From NCBI GenBank assembly GCA_025677835.1, contig JAIXMR010000006.1:310001-374000 (forward strand): a DNA stretch of 64,000 bases, given 5' to 3'. Both the position numbers and the translations under genes were made by a program. The stretch comes from Sporodiniella umbellata. Taxonomy: Eukaryota; Mucoromycota; Mucoromycetes; Mucorales; Rhizopodaceae. The notes under the pieces were generated by a model. It did no database searches and was not told the origin of the DNA. It saw nothing but the letters and a program-made list of their open reading frames with translations. Positions 1-11,236 of the stretch are shown piece by piece. Numbering within the stretch: the first letter of the stretch is position 1; the number at the start of each line of letters is the position of its first letter.

Positions 1-1290
1 GTTAACTTCAAGGGATCAGCAAAAGGTTTTAAATAGAAGAGTTTGAATAAGATTTATTTAATATATTTTTATAGTCAAGAATATATTATTGCAAGATAAT
101 TATAATTTGGATTGAGTGTTTTTGGCCTTTTATACTTTTTCTTGTTTTTGTGATTTTATATTTTTTCGGATTTTTTTTTGTATTTATTTTGGACGTCAGT
201 TGAACTTTGCTGGACGCCAAACAGTTTGTGTTGGATGTTGGTCAACTTTTGTTAGACATCATTGGTTTATTCCAACTGCAATTGCTGGAAGGTGTTGTAA
301 CCAAAATTGAAAGTTTTTTCCAAGGTTAGCAGAGGAATATTATGGTTTGCTGTTACACTACTTCTCGAAAAAAAAAAAAAAAAAAAAAAAGCTAGAAAAA
401 CACAAACTTGAAACGTGTAGTCTCTCCTGCGACACCGCAAACCCTCTGAAAATACTTGACCCCACCAGTATTTTCGATTACGAAAAGAAAAAAAAAAAAA
501 AAAAAAAAAAAAGCAGGGTAAAAACAAGCCGTCTATACCTGCTAGCTTTGAGATCATCTCCACTTGCGAACATCCACAAACCCGCCCTTCTGACCTCTGC
601 CCTCAACCCAGCTGTCAAGCTGCATTACAAAACTCCTTGTATGCAAAGCACTCCACGCCTCTTACCCCAACACCTTTTTTCGCGTATAACACGCTTTTTT
701 TACAACAAACAAGTTGCTATACAACTGGACTTACTGATGAGACACGTGCCTACATGGACAAGTCTTCTAATCTTTAAAAAATAATAAAAATAATCCTTTA
801 TCTACACTACTTCTCGACTTTTGTCTGCAACAGCCTGTTTGAGCGGAAGAAGAAAGCCAAGCTTAAGGGAAAAAAAAACTTTTGAGCAAGTTTGGTTGAG
901 CAACTGTTGAAAAACAACAAATAGGCTCAGAAACATGTAGAGTCTGCATGGAACGGGGTCTTAATCCCGCATCAGAAACACGGACCATGTTGAATCGACA
1001 TCATCACCTATTTTCTCTGGACGCCCTTCTAAGCGCATCTCGAGTGAGCAGCATTCATCATTAATTTGTTACGCACGATGGTGCAACATACTAAATTTGA
1101 ACGTGACGTGATTTTTTGCTTATAACATCTAGTGCTAAATATTTTTGTATTCTTTGACCAATCAAATTACGCAAAACTATTAATGACACCCCAAATGCAC
1201 CCTTCGGAGATACATATCTCCGGGTGGCTTAAAACAGTCGAGTAGAGGTTTAGCTGATGACCCTGTACTTGTTCAGGATTTATTTTAAAA
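1..1290. other. Left-edge region, no confidently modelled gene
   Basis: This stretch holds AT-rich DNA with two A-tracts (about 370-390 and 489-512). Between and after them there are coding-like stretches on the plus strand in three different frames: an ATG at 342, an open stretch about 391-485, and an open stretch about 513-777 ending in TAA and rich in Cys and Pro. The minus strand of the same DNA also has open frames and a plausible donor/acceptor pair, so strand and gene structure cannot be fixed. Around 955-1065 both strands again have short open frames. I recognise no protein family. Confidence 0.3.
1205..1222. promoter_or_regulatory. GATA-containing palindrome upstream of FMC1
   Basis: A perfect inverted repeat with 8-bp arms and a 2-bp spacer (CGGAGATA, CA, TATCTCCG) lies about 70 bp before the FMC1 start codon. 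Each arm contains a GATA core in opposite orientation. Fungal GATA factors (nitrogen regulators, white-collar photoreceptors) bind such cores, so a regulatory role is possible. That role is inference from position and symmetry only. Confidence 0.35.
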
Positions 1291-1737
1291 ATGTCCAAAA
1301 GCCTTAGCATCTATCGTGGACTATTAAGAGAAGTCAATAGACAAGTAAGACTTAAATAGTGAGGAAATAAATGCTAAATTGAAAAGTATACAAGAGGCGC
1401 AAACAATCCCACCTTTGCTCAAGAATTAAAAGCAACCTATCGTAATAATCAACACATCACCGACTCAGCTAAGATTGCCTTATTGAATGGTCATGCAGAA
1501 AATACACTAACATTTTTGTCGAGTACTCGGGAACATAAGGTATACTACTTGAGTTTATCATTAAATAACCAAAGCATCATTTTCTTATTTTTTATTTTTG
1601 TCATAAATTAGGAACTTCGTGAGATGTACTCAGCAATTGTCCTTGAACAAAAGAGAAAAATTGAGCTCTCAGCCAACCGGGTAGGCTTAAACTTACCAAG
1701 AGAATACGACCCCACCAATCCACAGCCACTCAATTAA
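1291..1737 (+). CDS. FMC1: FMC1-like mitochondrial F1-ATPase assembly factor (LYR-type small protein)
   Basis: The joined protein is 110 aa from three exons: 1291-1344, 1387-1539 and 1612-1737. Both introns are GT-AG (42 and 72 nt) and all phases agree. The N-terminus has the LYR-like segment SIYRGLLRE. The C-terminus reads VGLNLPREYDP, matching the GL-LP ending typical of FMC1/C7orf55 proteins, which are also about 110 aa. FMC1 acts in the mitochondrial matrix in assembly or stability of the F1 part of ATP synthase; this is known for the family, not shown here. No classic presequence is needed or obvious. The next gene, on the opposite strand, ends only 81 bp downstream, so the two are convergent. 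Confidence 0.8.
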
Positions 1738-1818
1738 AAGTCGAATTAAAATAAAGAGGAACATACACAAAAAGAAGCGCCTATGAATATTGATGAAAAA
1801 AAGAAATGGATATGCTTT

Positions 1819-4633
1819 TTAAAAGGATGTAGCTTTATTTTTTGTCAGGTTATCCGAAATCTCTTCTTTCTTGTAGATCTCTCTAATCAAAAAGCCTGCA
1901 ACATCAACGTCCTTATTTTTTGTTCAATGTTTAGTTAGAAAAAAAGATTTGCTTATTGTAGTTCTTTTTTTTTTTTTTTTTTTTTTTACCTGCCAGTACG
2001 ACATGTGTACGCTCAAAGCACTGATATACGCATTTTCCAACAAACCTTCCTGCAAACAAAAGTCAACCCTTCCGGTAGGATTCAGTAGCTCCAATTTAGC
2101 AGCACTTCTTGAGTCCACCCTAGAAGCCATAATTTCTGGGTCACTTTGAGAGCGCAACTTCATGGGGACCTGACTAGCTAGGCCCAAACCTCTCATTAGC
2201 ATATTACCTGTGATGTTTAATTTGAAAGACTCAAACATAGCCCCCGCTTTGCTGGCAATATCGTTTCCGACAATAAACCCTGCGTCCACAACACTCTTCA
2301 AACCACCTTTTATGTAAGGAATTGGCATCGGCTTTAATTTGGCACCATAGTGACGTACAACAAGAGGCTCTAACCGGTAGGCAACAGGATCAGATTTGTG
2401 GAAAATATTGTAAACGTTTTCTGTGGCAGGATAGACAAAAGACACCAGAGACGATGACTTGTTTGCAGCTGGCATGTTCGAGTTGTTTTTTGTATTGTGT
2501 GCGTCCAGTGTTTTTCGAGAAACAATTTTATGGCTACGAAGAAGCATAATCATCCCTAGAGGCGATCCGATAGCAAAGAAATTTTTAACAGGAAAATCCA
2601 AAGCGATAGAGAGTTTTTTTTCGGTCAATATTGCTAGAGTTTCGGGGTTAGGTTTAGCATCCGATTCAAACGGTTGGACAGATAAAATGTCAAATGCCAA
2701 TAGAGACTATTCCATCAGAAAAAGAAAAAAAGAAAAGTTATTGAGATAATGCTATAGGCACGATAATTTCTTACTCCAAGTGAGTGCCCTAAAATAGACA
2801 CTTGACCATTGTTCTTTAAGAACTCTGGGTTTCTTTCAATAAAAGACTTATAGACTCGGTTAACTTCTTTAGTGACGGCCTGAATCATTTGGTCATGATA
2901 TCTATTGGTAAGGTACATGGGAACTGCAGAATTAAGAAAAAAAAAAACAGTGCCTTAGTATTTACAGAACACACCTATTTTAGTAAACTTACTATCCAAA
3001 AACACATCAGAAACAAGAGCTCTTATATTAGGCGCACCATCCAAGGTAATTTCGTCCATAGTTGGACAGCCATCATCTACATCGTCTGAATATAGGCCCA
3101 AATCCGACTCACGTCTGGACTCTTCTTCTTCATCAACACCAAACACAATGCTGTTTCTCCATAGGATTGGCAGAACCTGAATGCCATTGGCTCGATCCAA
3201 TGATTTTGTACCAGACAATGAAATAGGCCAAGTCGACTTCATAGTTTTGCGAAGCAAATTGACATCTTCAAACATTTTACATTAACAGATCAGATTTTTG
3301 TTTAATTTCATTCTTTTTGTCTCAAACCAGGCAGCTTACCATGTACAAAGTTTTGTCCCAGCCTTTCGGACATTCGCTGTCCAATTCTTTTATAAAAATA
3401 GTCAACAACCAAACACAAAAATACATATTTTAGAAGACTCAAACTTACCCATGTATAACAAACACAACATGGTCAACACTTCGAATGTCTTCTTCGCTAT
3501 CTTCGTTTTCATAATCTTCTGCCTCATGCTCTATCCTCTGTTTTTCGTCCAGCTCCCTCATTTTTTCAGAGTTGTGTTCAGTATTGATCTCTCTTTGTAA
3601 CACTTCCTCTTTCTTTTTATCTTCAGCTTCCTTTTTATTCTCTTTTTTTTTCTCCTCTTTCTTTGCTTTATCGACTTCTTTGTATCCGCGAATTAATCTC
3701 TTGCCGCCTAGTATCTGGTGATTTGTTATCTTTTCAAGAAAGTTTTTAGCCATATTTGCACTTATAGTATCACTACATGAGAGTAAAGTTTAGGCAATCC
3801 GACAATGTCATAACACCCTCAGCATAGTAAAAAGAGAAAGACAAAAAATTTACTAGAGTAACCATCCATGCGTCGAGCTGGTATAGACAACGTATTGCCC
3901 CAAGTAAGAGCCCATCAAATACTCCTTGTCCTCGATATACTCTCCTACTTCTGTTTTTTTGGTGGTATCATCTTTTGTGGCCTCCGATTCCTGTTCGCGT
4001 TTTTTTATCTCATCTTCTAACTTGATAGGCGCTCTTTGATAAGGTTTGTATTTTCTATGTTCCCATATATTTGTAAAGGTAAATGAATAACTACCACCTG
4101 CTCCTGACTTTTTTTTTTTCCAAAGAAAAAGAAAGAAAAAAAAAAAAAGATAGTTACAGATAACCATCTTCGATTTGCTTGGACATTTTTTCTTCACAAG
4201 GAACCCAAGCTCCATCCACCTGTACAAACCAGATTGCTCTTCTCACTTCAAAAATGGGCCCTTCCCAATACACAGGACTAATTTCTCTCTTGGGTATATT
4301 TACTTCAAATAAATAATCCTCATTCACCAATGCTGTTTGACCGTTTGACTGAAAAGCTTTTTCTAAAGCGTTATTATCGCGTTTAGAAAAGGGCACCCAG
4401 CATTTAGGCGAAGTCACTGGTGTATCTGTTCCAAATCTTTTCTTTTTTCGAACTGCTATTGGATCTATAATAGGGCTATCGATGGCATGAAACCTATTGT
4501 TTGACTGTCAGAAAAATAATAGCTTATGCTCCCGGTCTTTTTTTTTTTTTTTTTGCGCTATTGAACCACACACCTACCATTGAGCTACTATTAAAGGAGC
4601 TTTTACTTTGCTTAGCGATTCAAGAATAGACAT
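1819..4633 (-). CDS. DDHD-domain phospholipase A1 (phosphatidic-acid-preferring PLA1 family)
   Basis: I join nine exons: 4633-4578, 4493-4165, 4103-3854, 3772-3449, 3386-3340, 3265-2993, 2923-2775, 2706-1990 and 1911-1819, giving 745 aa. The N-terminal part has a WWE-like Trp-rich module (FVQVDGAWVP). An acidic/Lys-rich linker follows, then VFVIHGIGQ and the serine-hydrolase elbow GHSLGS. The C-terminal DDHD domain carries the HKSDPVAYRLEP segment and the late Asp/His residues around SVHMSYW. Family members hydrolyse phosphatidic acid or related phospholipids and act at ER/Golgi or mitochondrial membranes. The donor of exon 2 (after GAAGATG) is atypical and least certain; all others are canonical and in phase. 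Sense-strand A-tracts sit in at least three introns. Confidence 0.9.
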
Positions 4634-4734
4634 CTGCAATGGCAAAACAAAACAAAAGAAAAAGAAAAAGAGAAAACAGGTACAGATCGGATCTACAAAT
4701 TTAAAAATTTAAAGAAATTGTACAAATATCAATC

Positions 4735-4833
4735 TTATAAAAATGAACCGATAGTTTTCTTCTGTGTAGCGTCAGATAGAATCGAATTCACATGTGATAT
4801 TCTGGAGCCAATTGCAGTGATAACATCAGCCAT
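4735..4833 (-). CDS. Candidate 32-aa micro-ORF upstream of the DDHD gene
   Basis: An ATG at 4833 opens a 32-codon frame (starting MADVITAIGSR) that ends in TAA. It is preceded directly by an acceptor-like TTTACAG, so it could be a last exon of something larger. Composition is protein-like, with an alternating hydrophobic/polar pattern, but I recognise no family. It lies about 100 bp upstream of the DDHD phospholipase start on the same strand, so it could also lie in that gene's leader. A chance ORF is the leading alternative. Confidence 0.22.
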   Translation of the reverse strand: MADVITAIGSRISHVNSILSDATQKKTIGSFL

Positions 4834-6288
4834 AATCTGTAAATACCAAGCAAGTGTCTACAGAAAGGAAGCTTTCGCTACTCGAGTAGTGGGTGTATAA
4901 TAAGTAGTGTTTTAGTTTTAGTTAGTTATACTTTAAAAAGCTGAGTTCAACTTTTTCTTTTTTTGATACAATAAACGTTACGAAATACAAAAAGTAAATG
5001 AGTATTCAGTTACAGTTGATCTTTTTCTGTATCTCGCTACATATAGCTTAGACAACTGGACTGAAAACGGTCAAATTTTTGCCCCTTCTCCTCCTCTCAC
5101 TCTCATGTAATGTTCCTTTGACCTAGAAGATCAAGCGCAGAAACACAGATAAAAAAAAACAGGATGTGTACCCAAAAGCTGGGCAAAAGGGGGATTGTCA
5201 CTAGACGATTTATGGTTTAAGGTTTCGTATTAACTGCTTATTTTAGTTACAATAGTAGCAATAAGCAACAACTTGAAAAAAAGAAAAAGCTATATTGGTA
5301 CTGGTGATCTAACATTATTGCAAAATTTTAGCGTTTACACTATATTACATCTTTTACCTTCATTATTTTGATAGACTTTGGTAGTTAAAACTCAAATTTA
5401 GATACCCGTTCTCTATTTTTATGCAATATTTACCAAAAGAGAGCTGTAAATCGCTTTTTTTTTTTTTTTTTTTTTTTTAGAAAAAGTAGAAATAGTCATC
5501 TCTAAACTTTTTTGCTCATAAACTCAATTTAAAAGGATCTAAAACTTTTGAAATAGTACGAAGTGCAAAATTTTAACATCGCTTACTTAGGAAATCCATA
5601 TATTATTTTAGTTATCCTCCTAGTTATTAAATGTGTTACTGACAAACAAAAGGGGACAAAACAAAGTGACACAATTGAACTTTTGTAAAAGAGAGAGAGA
5701 GAGGGAAAACATCCAAAAAAAGAAATAAAGAAATCTTTCCTGCATTTTTTATGATTAATATATGAATATATAGTTTCATGTTGTGTGTATTAGATCTTTG
5801 GTGATGATCAAAGTGAAATATTAATGTTTTTCTGTATATATGGTATAGTCATTTTAAGGGCCTCAGTTGTCACTTGTGGTGATTTTCCATAAAAGACGTT
5901 CTAAGTAGTGCTTTTCAAAGTTTATTTGAGCGCCAAAATACTAATATTTCTCCCAATTTCTACTCCTTTAGTCAATTGACATGTAATAACAAAAATATGT
6001 ATATGGTGATCTGACCATCTACTAATTCTGCATTCTCTTTTTTGAAATTCCGTCGTTTCCTGCAAAGCACTTGTTTGCCTGTGACTTTGAAATGTGAGAA
6101 GTCTCAGATTTTAGAAAAAAGTATGCTTAGACTACTTCTTTTTTTTTTTTTGTAGAGTATATTTTTCTTTGAAAGAAAAGCATAATGTAAGAAGCACGAT
6201 TTATATACCAATATTTATAAATGTGCAAAAAAGGACAAAATAAAGAGTGAAGTAACACTTAAATAGGGGTCGTCATTGCCAGCTTGTT
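4834..6288. other. Intergenic region with no visible gene
   Basis: AT-rich DNA with many in-frame stops on both strands, a T-tract near 5455-5479, a short GA repeat near 5693-5703 and a 12-bp palindrome (CTACTCGAGTAG, about 4876-4887). I see no tRNA, rRNA or recognisable coding exon. The 5' part of GPN3, if it has an upstream non-coding or mini coding exon, would lie near the right end. Confidence 0.5.
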
Positions 6289-7242
6289 ATGGGCCCCGCT
6301 GGAAGCGGGAAGGTAACGTAGAAAGAAAACGACAAAACAATCCGATCTTATTCATCGATCTCTTAGTCAACCTATTGTGCCACCATGATGACACATTGTC
6401 AAACAGCAGGACGTCGCGTTCATTTAGTTAATCTAGATCCCGCAGCCGAGCATTTTGAATACGAACCTACTATTGGTAATAGGAACCTTGTTTGAAGTTT
6501 CAGAATGACTGACCTTTGTTTTATAAAGACATTCGAGATCTGATTACGTTAGAGGACGTAATGGAAGAACTGGATTATGGACCTAATGGCGGGCTGATTT
6601 ATTGTTTAGAGTGAGAAAGCTTATAGTCGACAATAATTTTATTAAAAAAAAAAATTCGTTTATATTAGATTTTTAGTCAACAATATCGATTGGCTCGAAG
6701 AGGAAATTGGAGACTTTGAAGATGATTATCTCATCTTTGATTGTCCTGGCCAGATTGAGTTATACACCCATTTTCCTATTATGAAAAGGATTTGCGAGTC
6801 CTTGGGTCGACTTAATATGGCTATTTGTGGAGTTTATTGCCTAGAATCACAGTTTATTGAAGACAAGAGCAAATATTTTTCAGGCGTGCTGAGTGCGATG
6901 AGTGCTATGGTCAATTTAGAAATACCGCATATCAATGTAATGACCAAGATGGATTTGATTGAAGGGGACTACGGAAACAAAAAGGTGAGCGACGACGAAC
7001 AAGACGATGAGGATGACGAAGAGAGTGCAGCAGCAAAAAAGAGACGTAGACAAAAGAGAAGAAGAAGGTTAATGGAAAAAGCAATGAACGATAGAGAAAT
7101 GGATAGATACTTGGAACCAGACCCATTGTTAATAGCCGAAGATGCAGAAGTGGTTTACGAAGGAGAGGAACCTACGGCAAGGAGTTTAAAATTCCAAGCA
7201 TTGAATCAAGCCATTGTGCAGCTGGTAAAGGAGCAAACTCCA

Positions 7243-7275
<33 letters not shown>

Positions 7276-7528
7276 AGAGGAGGCCATATTAATTAACCTT
7301 GCTTTTTTAAAGATTGACGATTACAGCATGGTCAAGTTCTTACCGTTGAATATTACTGATGAAGATTCTACAGAGTTTGTCTTATCGCACGTGGATAATT
7401 CAATGCAATATGGCGAAGATTTGGAGCCAAAGGTAAAAATCAAATGCCAAGCTGTGTTGGATATTAAATTTTCTTTCTTTCTATATGATTCGTTGTAGGA
7501 ACCTGAGGATATGCCAGAAAATGAGTGA
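6289..7528 (+). CDS. GPN3: GPN-loop GTPase 3 (RNA polymerase assembly/import factor)
   Basis: Six exons join in phase: 6289-6312, 6367-6475, 6529-6610, 6669-7224, 7313-7432 and 7499-7528, giving 306 aa. Motifs in order: P-loop [29 protein letters not shown] (the GPN loop), [12 protein letters not shown], and NVMTKMDL for guanine specificity. The sequence [11 protein letters not shown] and YGEDLE match GPN3 rather than GPN1/2. GPN3 works with GPN1 in assembly and nuclear import of RNA polymerase II. An unusual acidic then Arg/Lys-rich insert lies about residues 160-210. Homologues start about 8 residues earlier; in-frame LV precedes the ATG but no upstream ATG exists, so an extra 5' exon is possible. 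A further intron could skip the stop and add a tail ending at 7681. Confidence 0.88.
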
Positions 7529-8002
7529 TGGAATAACCTTTCTGTATACAATAAATTTTTTTTTTTAGGGACTTGATTCACACTCCTTTAAAAAAGGAGA
7601 AGATTGTGCAAGTGAGTATGCGTGCGTATGTGTCTATGTGGGTGTTTCAGGTGTTCGTATATTTATCTTTTATAGAAATAAGAGAAGAAAACAAAAAAAA
7701 AAGGGGTGGATAGAGAGAAGAGGGGTCTATTAGGGACATTCATTATTTTATCTGAACTTTTGTTCTTTCTTTTTCTTTTCTTTCTTTTTCTTTTTTTCAG
7801 TGTTGTTTATTTGTGTACATAATTGCTCCATATATACGTTAATAAAATCGGTCAAACTAGAACTTATATACGTACATCTCTACTTATATATATATATAAA
7901 TATCTATACAAATATATTTAAATATTCCTATACATAATTAAAAAGAAAAGCGGCAGTGCGATATCAATTATAGCTCTTTTTATTCCATATACATAAAAAG
8001 AG
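7529..8002. other. Spacer and putative promoter of the Ser-rich gene
   Basis: This contains the possible alternative last exons of GPN3 (to 7681), then T-rich and (TA)-rich DNA with several ATATATA runs up to the ATG at 8003. No other gene is visible. Confidence 0.45.
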
Positions 8003-8769
8003 ATGGCCCATGGTTATTATGAAGAAGACGATGATGATGTTGTTCTGGCAAATATTTTATCAATGAACATTTCGAATGAAAGCAGGGTAAGTACTAATAA
8101 CTGGAATTTTTTTTTTTTTTGATACTCACTAGTATATAGCGCAATTCTAAGGTGTCCAGTCAAAGAAAGAACAGTTGGCTGTTTCACAAAAATATCCAGA
8201 AGCAGCAACAGCAACAACAACAACAACAGCAGCAACAGCAACAACAGATGCAGGCTAGCTTTTATCAATTACAGTACCTACATCAGCAGCAGATGAGAAC
8301 GATGATGAGACACGGTACAAACAGCAGTCGATCCTCAGTCAACTTCCCTATATCCCCTTCTAGCTCTTGCTCTAGTATTCAATCCAAGTCATCTTCCATT
8401 AGTAGAAAAATCAAGCAGGTTTTTGGAAAATCAAAAAACACTGAAAGAAGACCCAGTAGCGTTGTTATGCCTGATTCACCCAATTCGAGTGTATCTTCTA
8501 GAAAAAACAGGTTTTTTAGAGGTAGTGTTATACTTCCTCCATCGCCAGCTTCTTCCACAATATCTAGCAGGGTTTCTTTTAATTCCACTATTACATTACA
8601 TGAGACCTACTCTGCTTCTGAATACGATAGAACTGGTGACGAAAATGTAACCTGCCAGAAGCTCACTCCTACCGTAGCTATAAAAATCAAAGAAGAGTTG
8701 AATACTTACAAACTGAATGATATGCCAGTACATCCACAAAGTCGCCAATTTACTCATTTTTTCATTTAA
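8003..8769 (+). CDS. Ser-rich, poly-Q protein of unknown function
   Basis: Two exons (8003-8086 and 8140-8769) with a canonical 53-nt intron give 237 aa. The start carries an acidic run after MAHGYYEE. A tract of 15 glutamines encoded by mixed CAA/CAG begins near residue 49. The rest is a low-complexity Ser/Thr/Arg-rich region with repeated S-P and S-S-R patterns such as SISRKIKQVFGKSK and the paired VVMPDSP and VILPPSP. These SP sites look like kinase targets, and the basic SRKIK and SRKNR segments could bind nucleic acid or membrane; both are inference. I recognise no family and see no signal peptide or TM segment. Confidence 0.7.
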
Positions 8770-9386
8770 CAGTCATCTAGCGGTACTCTTCTTTGTTTCT
8801 TTAGTTTCTTTATGTCTTTTTTTTTTTCTATTTTATTTTCTTTTTTTTCTTTTTTTTTTTTTTTTCTTTTTTGGGCTTTTTTTGATGGTTTCTTTTTTTA
8901 CTCTAAAAAAATTATTTTTCTTGCCGATTTTTTTTTCTTTGTAAAACAAATAATAAAAGGAGGATCTAAAATGTTATTTTTATCGAAATAAGATTGATAC
9001 CGCAACCGAGTATTGGTTCAAACCAATAGAGTAGTCCAAAGATACCACCAAAAAAACAAAAACAAAAACAAAACAAAGGGTGTAAGCTGCACAATCTGCT
9101 ACTTTCTCCTAATTTTGTTTTTGTTGGGTGTTTTAAGCCCAAGGTCAATGGTACTCGTCATAATAAAAACAATATAATAAAACCCTACGATTTCCCGTTT
9201 TTGTTTACTTTGGATTGCGATAAAATCTTGGGCTTATAACAAAAAGAAAAAGAAGGTTACTTTACATTCAGCTTTAGGGGGTAAAGGGCCTATGATCAAC
9301 GCTCAATAACACCCACTCCCTCATTCTGGTGAAATAAGAGTGTCTCCTTTGACTATGAGAGGCGTTTCCTGTTTTTGCTTTCCCTG

Positions 9387-9424
<38 letters not shown>

Positions 9425-9776
9425 TGTGTGTGTTATTATTGATAAGCTTTTGGTTATAGCCATGGATCATCCAAGTAAATATGCATACATTTCCGTAAAA
9501 CGTCAAATTCCAAAAGGCTTTCTATGTACGTTTTGAGCCAATGACATACGGTTATTTAAGCATTAGCGAGGGAAAAGAGGTGTTTGTTAATATTTAAGAT
9601 GCATGTCAACATACTTTAGAGATCAAAAATAGATGAATAATTTCATAAAAAACATTCTATTTTATTTTAGAAAAAATAAGAAAGCTACACATTACTATTT
9701 TTTTGTAAGCCTGCAAAAAAAAAAAGAGAGAGTTGGGGATAGGAAGGAGAGGCAAGAGAAAAAGACTCCCTTCACT
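8770..9776. other. Intergenic region with homopolymers and a microsatellite
   Basis: T-rich DNA (about 8810-8940) follows the Ser-rich gene, then AT-rich DNA with a (TA)16 array and the region downstream of eIF4A. No convincing ORF or RNA gene is seen. Confidence 0.5.
9391..9422. repeat. (TA)16 microsatellite
   Basis: An uninterrupted dinucleotide array of 16 TA units lies in the intergenic space between the Ser-rich gene and the 3' end of eIF4A. Confidence 0.95.
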
Positions 9777-11236
9777 TTAGATAAGATCAGCAACGTTAAG
9801 AGGCATTTCTTCAATTTGAGTGTTGTAGAATTGTTCAATTTCTCTCATGGCACGAACTTCTTCAGCAGAGACAAAGTTGATAGCAACACCCTTACGACCG
9901 AAACGACCACCACGACCAATTCTGTGAATGTAGTTTTCGCGGTTGGAGGGCAAGTCGTAGTTGATAACCAAGGAGACTTGTTGGACATCAATACCACGGG
10001 CCAACAAATCGGTAGTGATAAGGACACGAGAAGATCCAGAACGGAACTCCTTCATGATCACATCACGTTGGGCTTGGTCCATATCACCATGCATAGCAGA
10101 GACAGTGAAGTCACGTGCTTGAAGCTTGTCAGTCAACCAGTCAACCTTTCTGCGGGTGTTACAGAAAATAACGGCTTGGGTAATAGTGACGGTTTCGTAT
10201 AAATCGCACAAAGTATCCAACTTCCATTCTTCCTTGTCAACGGCAATGTAGAATTGCTTGATACCTTCCAAGGTCAATTCATCACGCTTGACCAAGATAC
10301 GGATGGGTTCTCTCATGAACTTCTTGGTGACTTCCAAAACTTCAGAAGGCATAGTGGCAGAAAGAAGGACGACTTGAGTAGACTCGGGCATCAATTGGAA
10401 AACATCGTAGATTTGATCTTTGAAACCACGGGACAACATTTCATCAGCTTCATCCAAAACGAACAACTTCATGCTCTTGGTGTTAAAAGCGCGACGGTTG
10501 TTGATCATATCGAAAACACGACCGGGAGTACCGACAACGACATGGACACCGGATTGGAGGATGGCAATGTCATCACGGATGTTGGTACCACCAATACAGG
10601 CGTGAGACTTGATGCCCATGAAGTCACCAAGGGCCATAACGACCTTTTGGATTTGAAGAGCCAATTCTCTGGTAGGAGCCAAAATCAAAGCTTGAGGCTC
10701 GGCAAGTTCAACATCGATGGATTGGAGAACAGAGATGGAGAAAGTGGCGGTCTTACCAGTACCAGATTGGGCTTGAGCAATCACATCGTGGCCCTTGATA
10801 ACGGGCATAATAGCACGTTGTTGAATAGCAGAGGGTCTTTCGAAACTATTAAAGTCAAGTAAGTATACAAATCATAGCAAAAACTCCAAAAAAATAAAAA
10901 AAAAAAATTTTTTTTTTTTCTTATTTGTTTTATATGTTTAAAGTGACACTGTTCTTACCCATAAGCATAAACACCACGGAGAAGTTCAGACTTCAAGTTC
11001 ATGTTGTCAAAGTTATCAATGACTTCGTCCCAGTTAGACTAAAAAAAATTTTTTTTTTTATACATCAGCTCATTGTCTTACGCTTTAAAAATAAAAAAAA
11101 GGTAAATAAACAAAACAAACCTCGATTTCAATGTCTTGGACTTCTTGCAAAGGTTCGTTGCTATTAAAGGAAAACGAATAATACGTAAGAAGCTGGGCTG
11201 GCACTGATTTCAAATAGTCTGCAAAACTTACCTCAT
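9777..11236 (-). CDS. EIF4A: Translation initiation factor eIF4A (DEAD-box RNA helicase)
   Basis: Four exons (11236-11232, 11160-11121, 11038-10959, 10845-9777) give 397 aa, the usual eIF4A length. Motifs in order: Q motif around [11 protein letters not shown], motif I AQSGTGKT, Ia PTRELALQ, motif II DEADEML (DEAD), motif III SAT, and motif [15 protein letters not shown]. The C-terminus ends NVADLI as in other eIF4A proteins. It unwinds 5' leaders as part of eIF4F. The first coding exon is only 5 nt (ATGAG), with a GTAAGT donor. Codons are strongly biased to C-ending forms, unlike most neighbours, as expected for an abundant protein. It lies 152 bp downstream of the OMS1-like gene on the same strand. 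Confidence 0.97.

Noticed and set aside
4557..4591. tRNA-like text on the minus strand (TAGCTCAATGGTAG followed by GGTTCAATAG)
   Set aside because: It looks like A- and B-box fragments, but there is no anticodon arm between them and no acceptor stem. The sequence is explained by the first exon and donor of the DDHD gene.
9633..10862. Plus-strand ORFs of up to 202 codons
   Set aside because: They lie antisense to eIF4A, whose frame has all helicase motifs. Biased codon use in eIF4A removes stops from the opposite strand.
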